From Clostridiales bacterium (GTDB lineage Bacteria; Bacillota; Clostridia; Oscillospirales; Acutalibacteraceae): DNA of 17,323 nt. Positions 1-6,696 of the stretch are shown piece by piece. The translations under genes were made by a program, and so were the position numbers. Position 1 is the stretch's first letter, and each line of letters starts with the position of its first letter. The stretch spans positions 1 to 17,323 of the forward strand of contig JAAZFZ010000209.1 in the NCBI GenBank assembly GCA_012511485.1, in the 5' to 3' direction. The notes below the pieces were generated by a model, which searched no databases, was not told where the DNA came from, and saw nothing but the letters and a program-made list of their open reading frames with translations.

Positions 1-123
1 GAACCCCTGAGGAACAGGCATTCCCAACCTTGTCATTTCAGCAAGGTTTGCTCCTTTGCCTCCGAGCAGCTCTTTCATGGAGCCGTTACCCTCTTTAAAA
101 AGGAGAACATACTTGTATGCCAT
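1..123 (-). CDS. ppdK: Pyruvate, phosphate dikinase, N-terminal fragment
   Basis: Only the first 41 codons lie in the window; the gene runs off the left edge. The translated start (MAYKYVLLFKEG, then a Gly-Gly-Lys-Gly-Ala-Asn-Leu-Ala-Glu-Met block and PVPQGF) matches the N-terminus of pyruvate, phosphate dikinase, the start of its nucleotide-binding domain. The enzyme interconverts pyruvate + ATP + Pi with phosphoenolpyruvate + AMP + PPi in the cytoplasm and is common in anaerobic Firmicutes. The ATG (complement of 121-123) is preceded by a GGGAGG ribosome binding site at 133-138. PEP synthase shares the GGKGANL block, but the MxYKYVxLFxEGxxSMKxLLGGKG pattern is typical of PpdK. Family call confident; nothing can be said of the catalytic part. 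Confidence 0.85.
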   Translation of the reverse strand, partial: MAYKYVLLFKEGNGSMKELLGGKGANLAEMTRLGMPVPQGF

Positions 124-202
124 TAATGATAACCTCCCAATTTTAATACGAAAAATTTTTCTGACTTCCGGAAGGAAAATTCCCTACGAATTGCCAAAAT
201 GC

Positions 203-211
203 ATTATATCA
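203..211 (-). promoter_or_regulatory. Extended -10 promoter element for ppdK
   Basis: Read on the minus strand this is TGA-TATAAT, an exact -10 hexamer with the TGn extension, about 80 nt upstream of the ppdK start. No good -35 is visible 16-18 nt upstream, which fits an extended -10 promoter. The leader between it and the gene holds a perfect 10-bp palindrome CTTCCGGAAG (165-174) of unknown role. Confidence 0.5.
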
Positions 212-326
212 TAAAGTGTACCCAAATTCTATACATTTTTTACAGCAAATTATAGTTTATCACATGAAAAAATTTGTATATTATGATACTAAGCAGTAAT
301 AATAATACAATTTTATGGCAATGGAC

Positions 327-355
327 TTGAATTATCAATATTTATCTGAGATAAT
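327..355 (+). promoter_or_regulatory. Candidate promoter of the glmU cluster
   Basis: TTGAAT (327-332) and GATAAT (350-355) are separated by 17 nt, a good vegetative sigma-factor match ending 48 nt before the glmU ATG. A second possible pair, ATCACA (259-264) and TATGAT (282-287), lies further upstream. The rest of 124-326 is AT-rich with no gene. Confidence 0.5.
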
Positions 356-403
356 GATACTGAGAGAATATTGTTAAAATTTTTAGAAAAGGTGGCGAAT
401 ATT

Positions 404-1804
404 ATGATTAAAAACTGTGCTGTAATTCTTGCAGCAGGTGAGGGTAAGAGAATGAAATCTTCCCATCCGAAGGTATTGTGCGAAATTCTTTTTAAGCCCA
501 TGATTGATTGGGTTACAGCATGTGCGGTAGAAGGCGGAGTTGCAGACCTTTGCGTTGTCATCGGCCATCTCAGCGAAGTAGTTCGCAGTCACCTTAACCC
601 TTCAATTGAAACCGCCTTGCAATCAGAGCTTCTGGGCACCGGTCACGCAGTTATGCAGGCGAAGGATTTTCTCAAAAGGCACGGCTCAGGTAATGTACTA
701 ATCCTAAATGCAGATGCTCCTTTGATGGACAGTGAAACGATAAGTAATTCTCTCAACTTCCATGTCCGTAACGAAAATGCCGTGACAGTTATCGCCGCAA
801 AGGTTGAGAATCCGTTCGGTTACGGCAGAATTGTCAGAAAGGATGACGATACTCTGCTGAAAATTGTTGAAGAAAAAGAGGCAACAGACGAGGAGAAGGA
901 GATAAAAGAGGTCAATTCCGGAGCCTACTGGTTCAATTGCCAGGCTCTGCTCACTGCCCTCGAACGCATAATTGCAAAGAAAAATGTTGCGGCAGACGGG
1001 AGCAAAAAGGAATACTATCTGACCGATATCATTGAGGTGATTCTGGGTCTGGGTCTTAAAGCAACGGCATTTAACGCAGAGAGCCCCCATCTTGTGCCTG
1101 GTGCAAATGACAGGGTGCAGCTTTTGCAGCTCAATGAAATAGCAAAAAAGGCAGTGCTCAAAAAACATATGCTTGCGGGTGTTTCAATTCCTTGTGCCGA
1201 CGGGGTTATTATCGGCCCGGATGTTGTTATCGGCAGAGACACGGTTATTCTGCCCGGAACAATACTCAAGGGAAAAACCATCATTGGCAGTGATTGCACC
1301 ATAGGACCCAACAGCCTGGTAGACAATACGGTTATTGGCTGCAATGTGACCCTTAACAACACTCAGAGCGTTGACTCCGTTATTGCTGACGAAGCACAAA
1401 TCGGGCCATTTGTCCGTCTGCGCCCCAATTCAAATATCGGCAAGGGTGTCCGAGTGGGCAACTTTGTTGAAATCAAGAATTCCAATATAGGGGACGGCAC
1501 AAAAATTTCACATCTTTCATATATCGGGGACTCCGATTTTGGCTCCGATATTAATGTGGGCTGCGGGTGTGCTACCGTCAATTACAACGGCTCAACAAAG
1601 AGCAGGACGGTTGTTGGGAACGATGCATTTATTGGTTGCCATAACAGCCTTGTTGCACCTGTGAGTATCGGCGAAAGAGCATATACAGCGGCAGGCTCGA
1701 CAATAACCGAGGATGTGCCCGCAGATTCACTCGCACTTGCCCGTGCAAGGCAGGTAATCAAGAAAGATTGGGTTAAGAATAAAAGCCCGTATAAAAAGAA
1801 ATAG
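404..1804 (+). CDS. glmU: Bifunctional UDP-GlcNAc pyrophosphorylase / glucosamine-1-phosphate N-acetyltransferase GlmU
   Basis: GlmU acetylates glucosamine-1-phosphate and then couples the product to UTP, giving UDP-GlcNAc for peptidoglycan. The 466-residue product is close to the usual 455-460. The N-terminal uridyltransferase has the signature LAAGEGKRM (9-17), LLGTGHAV (77-83 region), NADAPL with the metal-binding Asp at 104, and VPGANDR (231-237). From about residue 262 hexapeptide repeats form the left-handed beta-helix acetyltransferase, including RLRPNSNIGKGVRVGNFVEI, the expected catalytic His370 in ISHLSYIGD, and NYNG (393-396). Start: the ATG at 404 has an AAGGTGG site 8 nt upstream; an in-frame TTG at 371 lacks a good site and would add 11 residues that the family does not have. 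First gene of a cluster with a membrane protein and pth. Confidence 0.95.
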   Translation: MIKNCAVILAAGEGKRMKSSHPKVLCEILFKPMIDWVTACAVEGGVADLCVVIGHLSEVVRSHLNPSIETALQSELLGTGHAVMQAKDFLKRHGSGNVLILNADAPLMDSETISNSLNFHVRNENAVTVIAAKVENPFGYGRIVRKDDDTLLKIVEEKEATDEEKEIKEVNSGAYWFNCQALLTALERIIAKKNVAADGSKKEYYLTDIIEVILGLGLKATAFNAESPHLVPGANDRVQLLQLNEIAKKAVLKKHMLAGVSIPCADGVIIGPDVVIGRDTVILPGTILKGKTIIGSDCTIGPNSLVDNTVIGCNVTLNNTQSVDSVIADEAQIGPFVRLRPNSNIGKGVRVGNFVEIKNSNIGDGTKISHLSYIGDSDFGSDINVGCGCATVNYNGSTKSRTVVGNDAFIGCHNSLVAPVSIGERAYTAAGSTITEDVPADSLALARARQVIKKDWVKNKSPYKKK

Positions 1805-1818
1805 ACGGAGGTTCTAAA

Positions 1819-2643
1819 ATGCCCGAGATAAAAACAAACGGGCCTGAAACCGAAAGCAGAGAGAACGGCACTGCCGGGAAGGCAGAAAAAGATGCCGCGG
1901 CTCGGAGCCTTTTCGGCAGGCTGAAATCCCTGCTTTTTAAACCCGGTTTTAGTAATGCAAAAGAAAAGCCCGACGAAGCAGACGAAGCCGAAAAAAAGCT
2001 GTCCCGATTTCAAAGGCTTCAGCTGACTTTCTATATGCTCAAACCCTGGGCGAAGATTGCCTTGCCCTCGTTTATGCTCGTGGTTGTAATTGCTGTCGGC
2101 GTTGCTTTTTTTTCAATTTTTCACTCAGATATTAAGCTTGAAGCGAGTATAATTGACCTGTATAATAACGATACAATAATAGAGGATTATCAGCGGCTCC
2201 CCGAGAAGTATCTTGACTATATTATTGAAAACTTCGGGATAAAGCCTGAGCAGGCTCATGAGGTGCTGAACGGTGAGGGTAACTGGAAGTTTTATTGCCT
2301 GAAGGTGGGCTTTAAAAACAACCACAGGTACCCGATAGATATCAATCACTTCAGAATACATGACAACGGCAAAGAAAATGTCTGGCTCAACTCCTCGTTC
2401 GATGCCGCTATTGGTATACCCGCTGATTATCAGGAGGTTGAGCAGGTCAATGTTGATGTGCTTGTCAACGGCAAGGGTATGAATATTGAGCAGGTGCTTC
2501 GTGCGGTTGAGAGTCTGACGGTTGAGGTCGAATATGCAAGAACAATCGGTTATGACAAAAAAGGCAGGATGCTTTCGGATGAGGATGAGCATATATTTGA
2601 TGAAACGCCGTTAATGTATGCACAGCTTAAGGGTAGCGAATAA
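1819..2643 (+). CDS. Single-pass membrane protein of unknown function
   Basis: I do not recognise this 274-residue protein. Residues 1-78 are charged and probably cytoplasmic, with a low-complexity Glu/Ala/Lys stretch. Residues 80-101 are one clear transmembrane helix, and the remaining ~170 residues should lie outside the membrane. That domain has alternating beta-like segments (for example WKFYCLKVGFKNNHRYPIDINHF-type strands around 155-178) that suggest a small beta-sandwich, which is only an inference. It lacks a lipobox or cleavable signal. A strong GGAGG (1807-1811) lies 7 nt before the ATG. It starts 14 nt after glmU and ends 31 nt before pth, so it is probably co-transcribed; that placement would suit a cell-envelope role but does not prove one. 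Confidence 0.75.
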   Translation: MPEIKTNGPETESRENGTAGKAEKDAAARSLFGRLKSLLFKPGFSNAKEKPDEADEAEKKLSRFQRLQLTFYMLKPWAKIALPSFMLVVVIAVGVAFFSIFHSDIKLEASIIDLYNNDTIIEDYQRLPEKYLDYIIENFGIKPEQAHEVLNGEGNWKFYCLKVGFKNNHRYPIDINHFRIHDNGKENVWLNSSFDAAIGIPADYQEVEQVNVDVLVNGKGMNIEQVLRAVESLTVEVEYARTIGYDKKGRMLSDEDEHIFDETPLMYAQLKGSE

Positions 2644-2674
2644 CATGGGAATGGTTAAAAGAGGAGTTTTCAGA

Positions 2675-3292
2675 ATGTTCAAACGCTTTTCACACCCGCA
2701 GCCTTCTGCGGGTGTTGCTCCCGAGTTTATTATTTCAGGTCTGGGCAACCCCGGACCGAAACATGAATATACCCGCCACAATGCGGGTTTTTTGTGTATT
2801 GATGTGCTGTGCAATAAGCTGGGCAAAAAAACCGATAAGCTCAAATTCAAATCGCTTATATGTGATGCTAAGGTTGCCGGGCATCGCTGCATTTTGATTA
2901 AACCGCAGACAATGATGAACAACAGCGGAGTAGCTGTTGCCGATGCGGCCTCCTTTTATAAAATTCCGCCCGAAAATGTGCTTGTGATTTTTGACGATGC
3001 ATCACTCCCTTGCGGAAGCATTAGAATCAGGCGAAAGGGGAGTGACGGCGGTCATAACGGAATAAAAAGCATAATATATCATCTCAACAGCGATAGTTTT
3101 CCAAGAATCAAGCTCGGGATAGGTGAAAGACCGCATCCTGATTTTGACCTTGCGGACTGGGTTCTTTCAAACTTCACTAAGGACGAGCTGCTCACAATGA
3201 GGGAAACCTGTGCTAAGGCAAGCCAAGCCGCCGAGCTCATTGTCGGCGGCGAAATTGAAAGGGCTATGAACTTTTATAACGGAGTTATTTGA
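2675..3292 (+). CDS. pth: Peptidyl-tRNA hydrolase
   Basis: Pth cleaves the ester bond of peptidyl-tRNAs that drop off ribosomes and so recycles tRNA. Key family features are present: GLGNPG (22-27, Asn25), the catalytic His35 in TRHNAGF, PQTMMNNSG (78-85), FDD (106-108) and GGHNG (125-129). At 205 residues it is somewhat long because about 16 residues precede the first strand (FIISGLGNPG). The ATG at 2675 is chosen because GAGGAG (2661-2666) lies 8 nt upstream; in-frame ATGs at 2618, 2645 and 2651 would lengthen the odd N-terminus and the first overlaps the upstream gene. Its stop codon overlaps by 8 bp the end of the convergent small gene at 3285-3467, so no terminator lies between them. Confidence 0.92.
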   Translation: MFKRFSHPQPSAGVAPEFIISGLGNPGPKHEYTRHNAGFLCIDVLCNKLGKKTDKLKFKSLICDAKVAGHRCILIKPQTMMNNSGVAVADAASFYKIPPENVLVIFDDASLPCGSIRIRRKGSDGGHNGIKSIIYHLNSDSFPRIKLGIGERPHPDFDLADWVLSNFTKDELLTMRETCAKASQAAELIVGGEIERAMNFYNGVI

Positions 3293-3467
3293 GCATATAC
3301 TGAATACTGTCTATCATTTCTCCCACTGTCCGCATTGCCTTTGTGACATTTTTCTTGGTCTGGCGTTTTGCGGGCTTGCTCATTAAAGAGCTGCCTATAA
3401 GGCCTGTAATGCCGCCGACCGCCATGCCTATTCCGACACCCCTCAGCATTGAGCCTCTGTTTTTCAT
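3285..3467 (-). CDS. Small glycine-rich membrane-associated protein (60 aa)
   Basis: This short gene looks real although its function is unknown. The product has a Gly-rich hydrophobic segment (about residues 9-29, GVGIGMAVGGITGLIGSSL), then a Lys/Arg-rich stretch (31-45) and an amphipathic tail ending in IDSIQYMLK. That layout is typical of small proteins seen in many Clostridia that resemble YtxH-type membrane-associated proteins; I make that comparison from memory. A strong GGGGGTG ribosome binding site sits just upstream of the ATG (complement of 3465-3467). It is transcribed against pth and the two coding ends overlap by 8 bp. Confidence 0.65.
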   Translation of the reverse strand: MKNRGSMLRGVGIGMAVGGITGLIGSSLMSKPAKRQTKKNVTKAMRTVGEMIDSIQYMLK

Positions 3468-3538
3468 TGCTTCACCCCCTGTATCTCTTTCCTTTATATT
3501 TTACCCTGAATTTCTAAAAAATAAGATGGTGTTGCCAA

Positions 3539-4078
3539 TTGGCAAATATTAATAAAAAAGGCAAAAATATTCTCAACATTGTTCTCGTTGAGCCTCAAAT
3601 ACCTCAGAACACAGGCAATATAGCCCGAACCTGTGCGGCAACGGGGGCAAGGCTTCACATTGTTCAACCCTGCGGCTTCAAAATTGATGATAAAAAACTA
3701 AAGCGCGCCGGTCTTGATTACTGGTATCTTCTTGACATAACCTATTATAAGGATATTGAGGATTTTTTCATAAGGAATCCGGGCGGCAGTTTTTTCTTTT
3801 TTTCAACTAAGGCGATTAACATCTATTCAGATATCACATACCCCAACGGTGCATATCTTATTTTCGGCAAGGAGACTGCCGGGCTGCCCGAGGAGCTGCT
3901 TCACAAAAACCCCAAAAGCTGCGTTCGCCTGCCGATGATTGACGACGCACGGAGCCTAAACCTCTCAAATGCCGTTGCAATTGGGGCTTATGAGGTGCTC
4001 AGGCAGTGGGGCTTTCCGGAGCTTCTGTGCGAGGGCAGGCTCACAAAATACGAATGGGACGCAAGTGTTGGCCTATGA
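3539..4078 (+). CDS. trmL: tRNA (cytidine(34)-2'-O)-methyltransferase, SPOUT family
   Basis: TrmL methylates the ribose of the wobble nucleotide in certain tRNA-Leu species using S-adenosylmethionine. The 179-residue protein shows the family pattern: VEPQIPQNTGNIARTCA (17-33), LIFGKETAGLP (107-117), and the C-terminal trefoil-knot segment LPMIDDARSLNLSNAVAIGAYEVLRQ (131-156) that binds SAM. The start is uncertain. The only canonical in-frame option is TTG at 3539, since an in-frame stop lies at 3515-3517 and no ATG or GTG is available before the conserved region. The site upstream (AGATGG, 3524-3529) is weak, so expression may be low. The stop overlaps the next ATG as ATGA. Confidence 0.87.
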   Translation: MANINKKGKNILNIVLVEPQIPQNTGNIARTCAATGARLHIVQPCGFKIDDKKLKRAGLDYWYLLDITYYKDIEDFFIRNPGGSFFFFSTKAINIYSDITYPNGAYLIFGKETAGLPEELLHKNPKSCVRLPMIDDARSLNLSNAVAIGAYEVLRQWGFPELLCEGRLTKYEWDASVGL

Positions 4079-4632
4079 AATCCAAAAAGCTTCAGCGGCT
4101 GGCGGCTACCGGTATTTTCGCCGCAGCTTCAGCCGTTCTTTCGCAAATATCGTTCACAATTCCCATGACATCAGTTCCCTTTTCGTTAGGGATAATGGCG
4201 GCGTTCCTGAGCGGTGCGCTGCTGCCGGAATATTATGCCCTCCTGTCACAGCTGATATTCATTTCTCTTGGTGCGGCGGGCATACCCGTTTTCTCTCAGT
4301 TCAGAGGGGGGCTGTCGGTTATTGTCGGCCCGACCGGAGGCTATATTCTGGGATATCTCCTGATAGCGTTTTTCGTTTCATTAACGGCAAGGCATTTTAA
4401 AAAGCGTCTATGGCTTTCTCTGTCTGTTAGCATGGTTGCAACGCTTTTTGCCGACTATGCGTTGGGAACGGTGTGGTTTGTTATCCAGACAAACACTTCC
4501 CCCGCCGCTGCGCTGCTAACCTGTGTCGTCCCTTTTATTATCCCGGACATGATAAAGATTTTTGTGTGCATCAATTTCTCCCTTGCACTGAAAAAGGCAC
4601 TCGAAAAATCGGGGCTGTCGGTTCTAAACTGA
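4075..4632 (+). CDS. bioY: Biotin transporter BioY (ECF substrate-binding component)
   Basis: BioY is the membrane S-component that binds biotin and works with an energy-coupling factor module (EcfA/A'/T) to import it. The 185-residue product has the usual length and about six hydrophobic segments, with the family features VPFSLGIMAAFLSGALL (34-50), LGAAGIPVF (65-73) and GPTGGYILGY (85-94). The ATG at 4075 overlaps the trmL stop in ATGA, a sign of translational coupling; no independent ribosome binding site is obvious. No ecfAAT genes are nearby, so a shared ECF module encoded elsewhere is expected. A terminator follows at 4677. An ORF extending back to 4006 would overlap trmL and adds residues foreign to the family. 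Confidence 0.88.
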   Translation: MKSKKLQRLAATGIFAAASAVLSQISFTIPMTSVPFSLGIMAAFLSGALLPEYYALLSQLIFISLGAAGIPVFSQFRGGLSVIVGPTGGYILGYLLIAFFVSLTARHFKKRLWLSLSVSMVATLFADYALGTVWFVIQTNTSPAAALLTCVVPFIIPDMIKIFVCINFSLALKKALEKSGLSVLN

Positions 4633-4676
4633 TGAGAAGGGAGCAAGGTCAACGACTCCGAAAAGGCATAAAAAAC

Positions 4677-4703
4677 GGGAGCCTAATGGCTCCCTGAATT
4701 TTT
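4677..4703. terminator. Bidirectional intrinsic terminator between bioY and uxaC
   Basis: A perfect 7-bp stem GGGAGCC / GGCTCCC (4677-4683, 4688-4694) with a TAAT loop is followed by GAATTTTT on the plus strand and by GTTTTTTATG on the minus strand. It can end both converging transcripts. Confidence 0.9.
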
Positions 4704-4708
4704 GCTTA

Positions 4709-6112
4709 TTAAAGGCTTATCCCGAAATATTCAATGGCGTTTCGGTATGAAATATCCTTGACGATTTCGCAAAGCCTTTCCTCATCATAGGGATAGAGCC
4801 CTTTTTCAACCATATCTCCGATAAAGCCGCATAGAATACGGCGGAAATATTCATGGCGGGGATAGGATAGAAATGAGCGCGAATCCGTCACCATACCGAC
4901 GAATTTTCCCAGAACACCGAGATTTGCAAGCGCCTTCATCTGCTCACGCATACCGTCAAGGTTATCGTTAAACCACCATGCGGTGCCAAACTGCATTTTG
5001 CTTGCACCAGTGCCGGATTGGAAATTGCCGAGCATTGAGCCGAGGACATAGTTATCCTTAGGGTTGAGCGTAAAGAGGATGGTTTTAGGCAGCTTACTCT
5101 CAACCTCAAGGCTGTCAAGGAAGCGGGAGAGCGGTTGCGCAATCTCCGTATCATCTATTGAATCATAGCCTGTATCGGGCCCGATTTTTTTAAACATTGC
5201 GGTGTTATTATTGCGCATGGCACCCATATGAAGCTCCATTACCCAACCCCGCTTTGAGTATTCGGCGGCATAAAATCTCATAAGTGCGGAGCGGTATTTA
5301 TCCAGTTCAAGAGTTGAAAGCGGCCGATTTTCCCTGCCCTTTTTGAAAATCACCTCAAGCTCTGCGGGTGAGCTCTCGGCATAGGGGACATAGGAAAAGG
5401 CATGGTCACTTGCCCTGCAGCCCATGGATTCAAAGAAATTCAATCTGCCCTCGAGCACCTCGAGCATTTTTGCATAGCTTTCGATTTTTTCACCGCTCGT
5501 CTTTTCAAGCTCGGAGAGCCACGGCAAAAACCCGTCAAGCTCAATATTGAGCGATTTATCGGGGCGAAAAGCGGGGATAACACGGCACTTGAAGCTTTTA
5601 TCGGCGTTTATTAGCTTATGATATTCGAGAGTGTCTGCAGGGTCATCGGTTGTGCACAGGCAGGCGACATTTGAGGATTCAATAAGCTCCCTCGGAGTGA
5701 ACCCGCCAGCGGCGATTCTTGCATTCGCACGCTCCCAGATACTATCCGCCGTATCCTCGCTCAAAGGCTCAAATATATCAAAATACCTTTGCAGCTCAAG
5801 GTGTGTCCAATGGTAGAGCGGGTTGCCGATGAGATAGGGCATAGCCTTTGCCCATGCCAGAAATTTTTCATGCCCGCTCCTGCTGCCCGTTATGTATTCC
5901 TCATCTATACCAAAAGAACGCATGGCTCGCCATTTGTAATGGTCGCCGCCGAGCCAGAGCTGAGAAATATCAGCAGGCTGCTTGTTCTCATATATTTCCT
6001 TAGGCGAAAGGTGACAGTGCCAATCGAATATGGGCATTTTTTCAGCCTCTGCAAAAAGAGCTGATGCAACACCGCCATTAAGCAAGAAATCCTTATCCAT
6101 AAAATTCTTCAT
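4709..6112 (-). CDS. uxaC: Glucuronate (uronate) isomerase UxaC
   Basis: UxaC converts D-glucuronate to D-fructuronate and D-galacturonate to D-tagaturonate, the first cytoplasmic step of hexuronate breakdown. The 467-residue protein has full family length and the expected landmarks: the metal-binding DWHCHL (30-35) of the amidohydrolase fold, LWLGGDHYKWRAMR (52-65), YLIGNPLYHWTHLELQRYF (93-111) and CTTDDPADTL (153-162). An AAGGGG-type ribosome binding site precedes the ATG (complement of 6110-6112). It stands alone: the other hexuronate genes (uxaA/uxaB, uxuA/uxuB, kdgK, kdgA) are not in the window. The nearby GH28-like and oxidoreductase genes fit the use of uronate-containing glycans, but they are in separate transcription units. 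Confidence 0.95.
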   Translation of the reverse strand: MKNFMDKDFLLNGGVASALFAEAEKMPIFDWHCHLSPKEIYENKQPADISQLWLGGDHYKWRAMRSFGIDEEYITGSRSGHEKFLAWAKAMPYLIGNPLYHWTHLELQRYFDIFEPLSEDTADSIWERANARIAAGGFTPRELIESSNVACLCTTDDPADTLEYHKLINADKSFKCRVIPAFRPDKSLNIELDGFLPWLSELEKTSGEKIESYAKMLEVLEGRLNFFESMGCRASDHAFSYVPYAESSPAELEVIFKKGRENRPLSTLELDKYRSALMRFYAAEYSKRGWVMELHMGAMRNNNTAMFKKIGPDTGYDSIDDTEIAQPLSRFLDSLEVESKLPKTILFTLNPKDNYVLGSMLGNFQSGTGASKMQFGTAWWFNDNLDGMREQMKALANLGVLGKFVGMVTDSRSFLSYPRHEYFRRILCGFIGDMVEKGLYPYDEERLCEIVKDISYRNAIEYFGISL

Positions 6113-6143
6113 GAAAACATCCCCTTACAAAAAATACAATAAA

Positions 6144-6172
6144 AGGATAAACCATTTTATGGATAAATGCAA
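6144..6172 (-). promoter_or_regulatory. Candidate promoter of uxaC
   Basis: On the minus strand TTGCAT (6167-6172) and TATCCT (6144-6149) are spaced by 17 nt, about 31 nt before the uxaC ATG. The hexamers are only moderate matches. Confidence 0.35.
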
Positions 6173-6237
6173 TACCGCATTTTCAGGCTGCAAAAGGTAA
6201 AAATCTGTGTTTTCCCGAATTTCAAATAAAAAAGTAC

Positions 6238-6305
6238 TTGCAAAATTCGTTGGATTTACTTATAATATAAAAGCTTTTGAATATAATAAGGTTTCAAATT
6301 ATAGT
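6238..6305 (+). promoter_or_regulatory. Tandem candidate promoters of tRNA-Thr
   Basis: Two pairs are visible: TTGCAA (6238-6243) with an exact TATAAT (6261-6266), spacer 17; and TTGAAT (6277-6282) with TATAGT (6300-6305), spacer 17. The downstream pair ends about 50 nt before the tRNA. Either or both could serve. Confidence 0.5.
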
Positions 6306-6355
6306 AGAGTACCGAAACATATTAGAGCGCAGAAAATATTGAAAAACGAATATGT

Positions 6356-6430
6356 GCTGGTGTGGCTCAATGGCAGAGCAGCTCATTCGTAATGAGCAGG
6401 TTGTCGGTTCGATTCCGACCACCAGCTCCA
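6356..6430 (+). tRNA. tRNA-Thr (anticodon CGU)
   Basis: A complete cloverleaf. The acceptor GCTGGTG (6356-6362) pairs with CACCAGC (6420-6426); discriminator T, then encoded CCA (6428-6430). The anticodon arm GCTCA / TGAGC encloses the loop TTCGTAA, giving anticodon CGT, which reads ACG (Thr). The T arm is GTCGG-TTCGATT-CCGAC. A terminator hairpin begins directly after CCA. Confidence 0.95.
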
Positions 6431-6468
6431 AGTCTCAGACCGTTATGTATCAACGGTTTGAGACTTTT
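6431..6468 (+). terminator. Intrinsic terminator of tRNA-Thr
   Basis: A 14-bp stem (6431-6444 with 6452-6465, one G-U pair) with a 7-nt loop is followed by TTTTAAT. It starts at the first base after the encoded CCA. Confidence 0.85.
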
Positions 6469-6527
6469 AATATCTTTTACACTCGCAGAGCAAATACAAA
6501 GCGCAGTACATAAGTTCAGCTATCCAT

Positions 6528-6567
6528 AATGAACAGGTTGTCGGTTCGATTCCGACCACCGGCTCCA
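6528..6567 (+). pseudogene. Decayed tRNA-Thr 3' half
   Basis: These 40 nt match the 3' part of the intact tRNA-Thr (6391-6430) at 38 positions: T arm identical, encoded CCA, and an acceptor 3' strand CACCGGC in place of CACCAGC. No matching 5' acceptor (GCCGGTG) is present upstream. The anticodon stem survives as GTTCA / TGAAC (6514-6518, 6530-6534), but its loop has 11 nt instead of 7. A GCAGAGCA at 6485-6492, like the D arm of the intact gene, may be a further relic. The copy cannot fold as a normal tRNA. It is either a broken tandem tRNA gene or a duplicated tRNA end left by an integration event. Confidence 0.75.
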
Positions 6568-6569
6568 TT

Positions 6570-6596
6570 CCCCCTGACGCTTATTGCGCAGGGGGG
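6570..6596 (+). terminator. GC-rich hairpin after the tRNA remnant
   Basis: CCCCCTG (6570-6576) pairs with CAGGGGG (6589-6595), with an inner CGC/GCG pair and one bulged A. Only a weak T content follows, so it may be an old terminator of the decayed tRNA gene or a plain hairpin. Confidence 0.45.
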
Positions 6597-6632
6597 TGTA
6601 TAGCATATTTCTCTCATATTGCATGCACGAAC

Positions 6633-6661
6633 TTGACATTAACAGAATTGAGAAATACAAT
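6633..6661 (+). promoter_or_regulatory. Strong vegetative promoter of the FAD oxidoreductase gene
   Basis: An exact TTGACA (6633-6638), a 17-nt spacer and TACAAT (6656-6661) give a near-consensus promoter ending 35 nt before the ATG. Confidence 0.8.
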
Positions 6662-6696
6662 TAAAAGAGATTACCGGATTTTGGAAGGAGAAACTT

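Noticed and set aside
704..1168. Minus-strand ORF of 154 codons inside glmU
   Set aside because: It is the reverse complement of a well-conserved gene, with Cys/Phe-rich shadow composition and no ribosome binding site.
2125..2592. Minus-strand ORF of 155 codons opposite the membrane protein gene
   Set aside because: A shadow frame; the plus-strand gene has a strong ribosome site, a clear transmembrane helix and operon context.
3969..4400. Plus-strand 143-codon ORF across trmL/bioY
   Set aside because: Out of frame with both recognised genes and rich in Ser/Arg/Gly, typical of a shadow.
6207..6392. Plus-strand ORF of 61 codons overlapping tRNA-Thr
   Set aside because: It lacks a ribosome binding site and runs into the tRNA gene; its sequence is a by-product of the AT-rich leader.
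6528..6567. A second functional tRNA-Thr
   Set aside because: No 5' acceptor strand or usable D arm exists at the right spacing, and the anticodon loop has 11 nt.
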